Below are positions 63,695 through 64,000 of a stretch of 64,000 nt of DNA, piece after piece. This DNA comes from Janthinobacterium sp. TB1-E2 (GTDB lineage Bacteria > Pseudomonadota > Gammaproteobacteria > Burkholderiales > Burkholderiaceae_D). The notes beneath the pieces were generated by a model. It did no database searches, was not told the origin of the DNA, and worked only from the letters and a program-made list of their open reading frames with translations. A program made the position numbers and the translations under genes. The stretch covers positions 5,394,001 through 5,458,000 of the forward strand of contig NZ_CP142523.1 in assembly GCF_036885605.1 (NCBI RefSeq), in the 5' to 3' direction. How positions within the stretch are numbered: the stretch's first letter is position 1; every line of letters begins with the position of its first letter.

Positions 63695-64000
63695 ATGCAC
63701 ACGCCTTCCCCCGCCCGCGACCAATTCACGCCCGCCCATTGCGACATCGTATTCAACCACCTCGGCTACGGCGCCATGCAACTGGCCGGCCCGCACGTCT
63801 GGGGACCGCCGAAAGACCGCACCGCCGCCGTCGCCGTGCTGCGCGAGGCCATCGAACTGGGCGTCAACCATATCGACACGTCGGATTTTTACGGCCCGCA
63901 CGTCACCAACCAGATCATCCGCGAAGCGCTGCATCCCTACCGCGACGGCTTGACCATCGTCACCAAGATCGGCTTCGTGCGCGGCGCCGACCAGTCTTGG
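63695..64000 (+). CDS. Aldo/keto reductase (cut by window edge)
   Basis: The first 102 residues of an NADPH-dependent aldo/keto reductase. 'HLGYGAMQLAGPHVWGPPKD' is the usual first strand with Gly-Tyr/Gly-Ala-Met, and 'ELGVNHIDTSDFYGPHVTNQIIREALHPYRDGLTIVTKIGF' contains the catalytic Asp and Tyr (DxxDxY) and Lys (TK). AGGAG precedes the ATG. It opens divergently from the LysR gene and continues past base 64000. Confidence 0.9.
   Translation, partial: MHTPSPARDQFTPAHCDIVFNHLGYGAMQLAGPHVWGPPKDRTAAVAVLREAIELGVNHIDTSDFYGPHVTNQIIREALHPYRDGLTIVTKIGFVRGADQSW

Overview
The window looks like chromosome from a high-GC betaproteobacterium of the Oxalobacteraceae, most like Janthinobacterium. This is an inference from gene content and style (groESL under a CIRCE operator, a polyhydroxyalkanoate phasin with an Ala/Pro/Lys tail, the DUF4198/DUF3649/PepSY/DUF3325 iron cluster, a codA-type deaminase); no rRNA or tRNA gene is present to confirm it. 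Both edges cut a gene: zapA on the left and an aldo/keto reductase on the right. I see no tRNA, rRNA, CRISPR array or complete insertion sequence.

Layout. 1-1470 (minus): zapA, a zapB-like coiled-coil gene and a secreted protein built from two repeats. 1709-4126: groES-groEL with a dual sigma70/sigma32-like promoter, a perfect CIRCE, a long leader and three hairpins after groEL. 4242-8764: membrane protein, acetyltransferase, POT peptide transporter, phosphoglucomutase. 8882-18459: a plus-strand iron block (Fur box, TonB receptor, DUF4198, DUF3649, PepSY, DUF3325, ECF sigma, FecR, second TonB receptor with a signalling domain). 18450-22061 (minus): a GGDEF-EAL protein whose EAL half is degenerate, and a chemoreceptor.

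22294-37602 is a sugar region with two back-to-back operons. The minus-strand operon is a polyol system: binding protein, two permeases, polyol dehydrogenase, ATPase, AraC regulator, xylulokinase. Together they would import a pentitol such as xylitol or D-arabitol, oxidise it to D-xylulose and phosphorylate it. The plus-strand operon is a fructan/sucrose system: FrcB-FrcC-FrcA fructose importer, an RbsD/FucU mutarotase, a GH32 lipoprotein with an unusual nested insertion, and a ROK repressor.

37792-40812 is an AT-richer restriction-modification island: Vsr endonuclease, C5 cytosine methyltransferase and an Eco29kI-like GIY-YIG endonuclease. 40866-48175: two acetyltransferases, cytosine deaminase, phasin and an MdlAB-type ABC exporter. 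48296-58601: TPR-GGDEF protein, small lipoprotein, dihaem cytochrome c peroxidase, a divergent acid phosphatase-like lipoprotein, and several proteins of unknown function. 58868-64000: an M29/NicX-like protein, two LysR regulators, a PhyH dioxygenase overlapping a TIM-barrel isomerase, and the partial aldo/keto reductase.

The strongest candidates for something new are the nested-insertion GH32 enzyme, the GGDEF protein with a systematically degraded EAL domain, the Eco29kI-type island with Vsr, the uncharacterised 54.5-58.0 kb genes, and several short structured elements (composite REP at 7.0 kb, GGGGTCAG hairpin at 28.7 kb, nested divergent operator at 52.2 kb).
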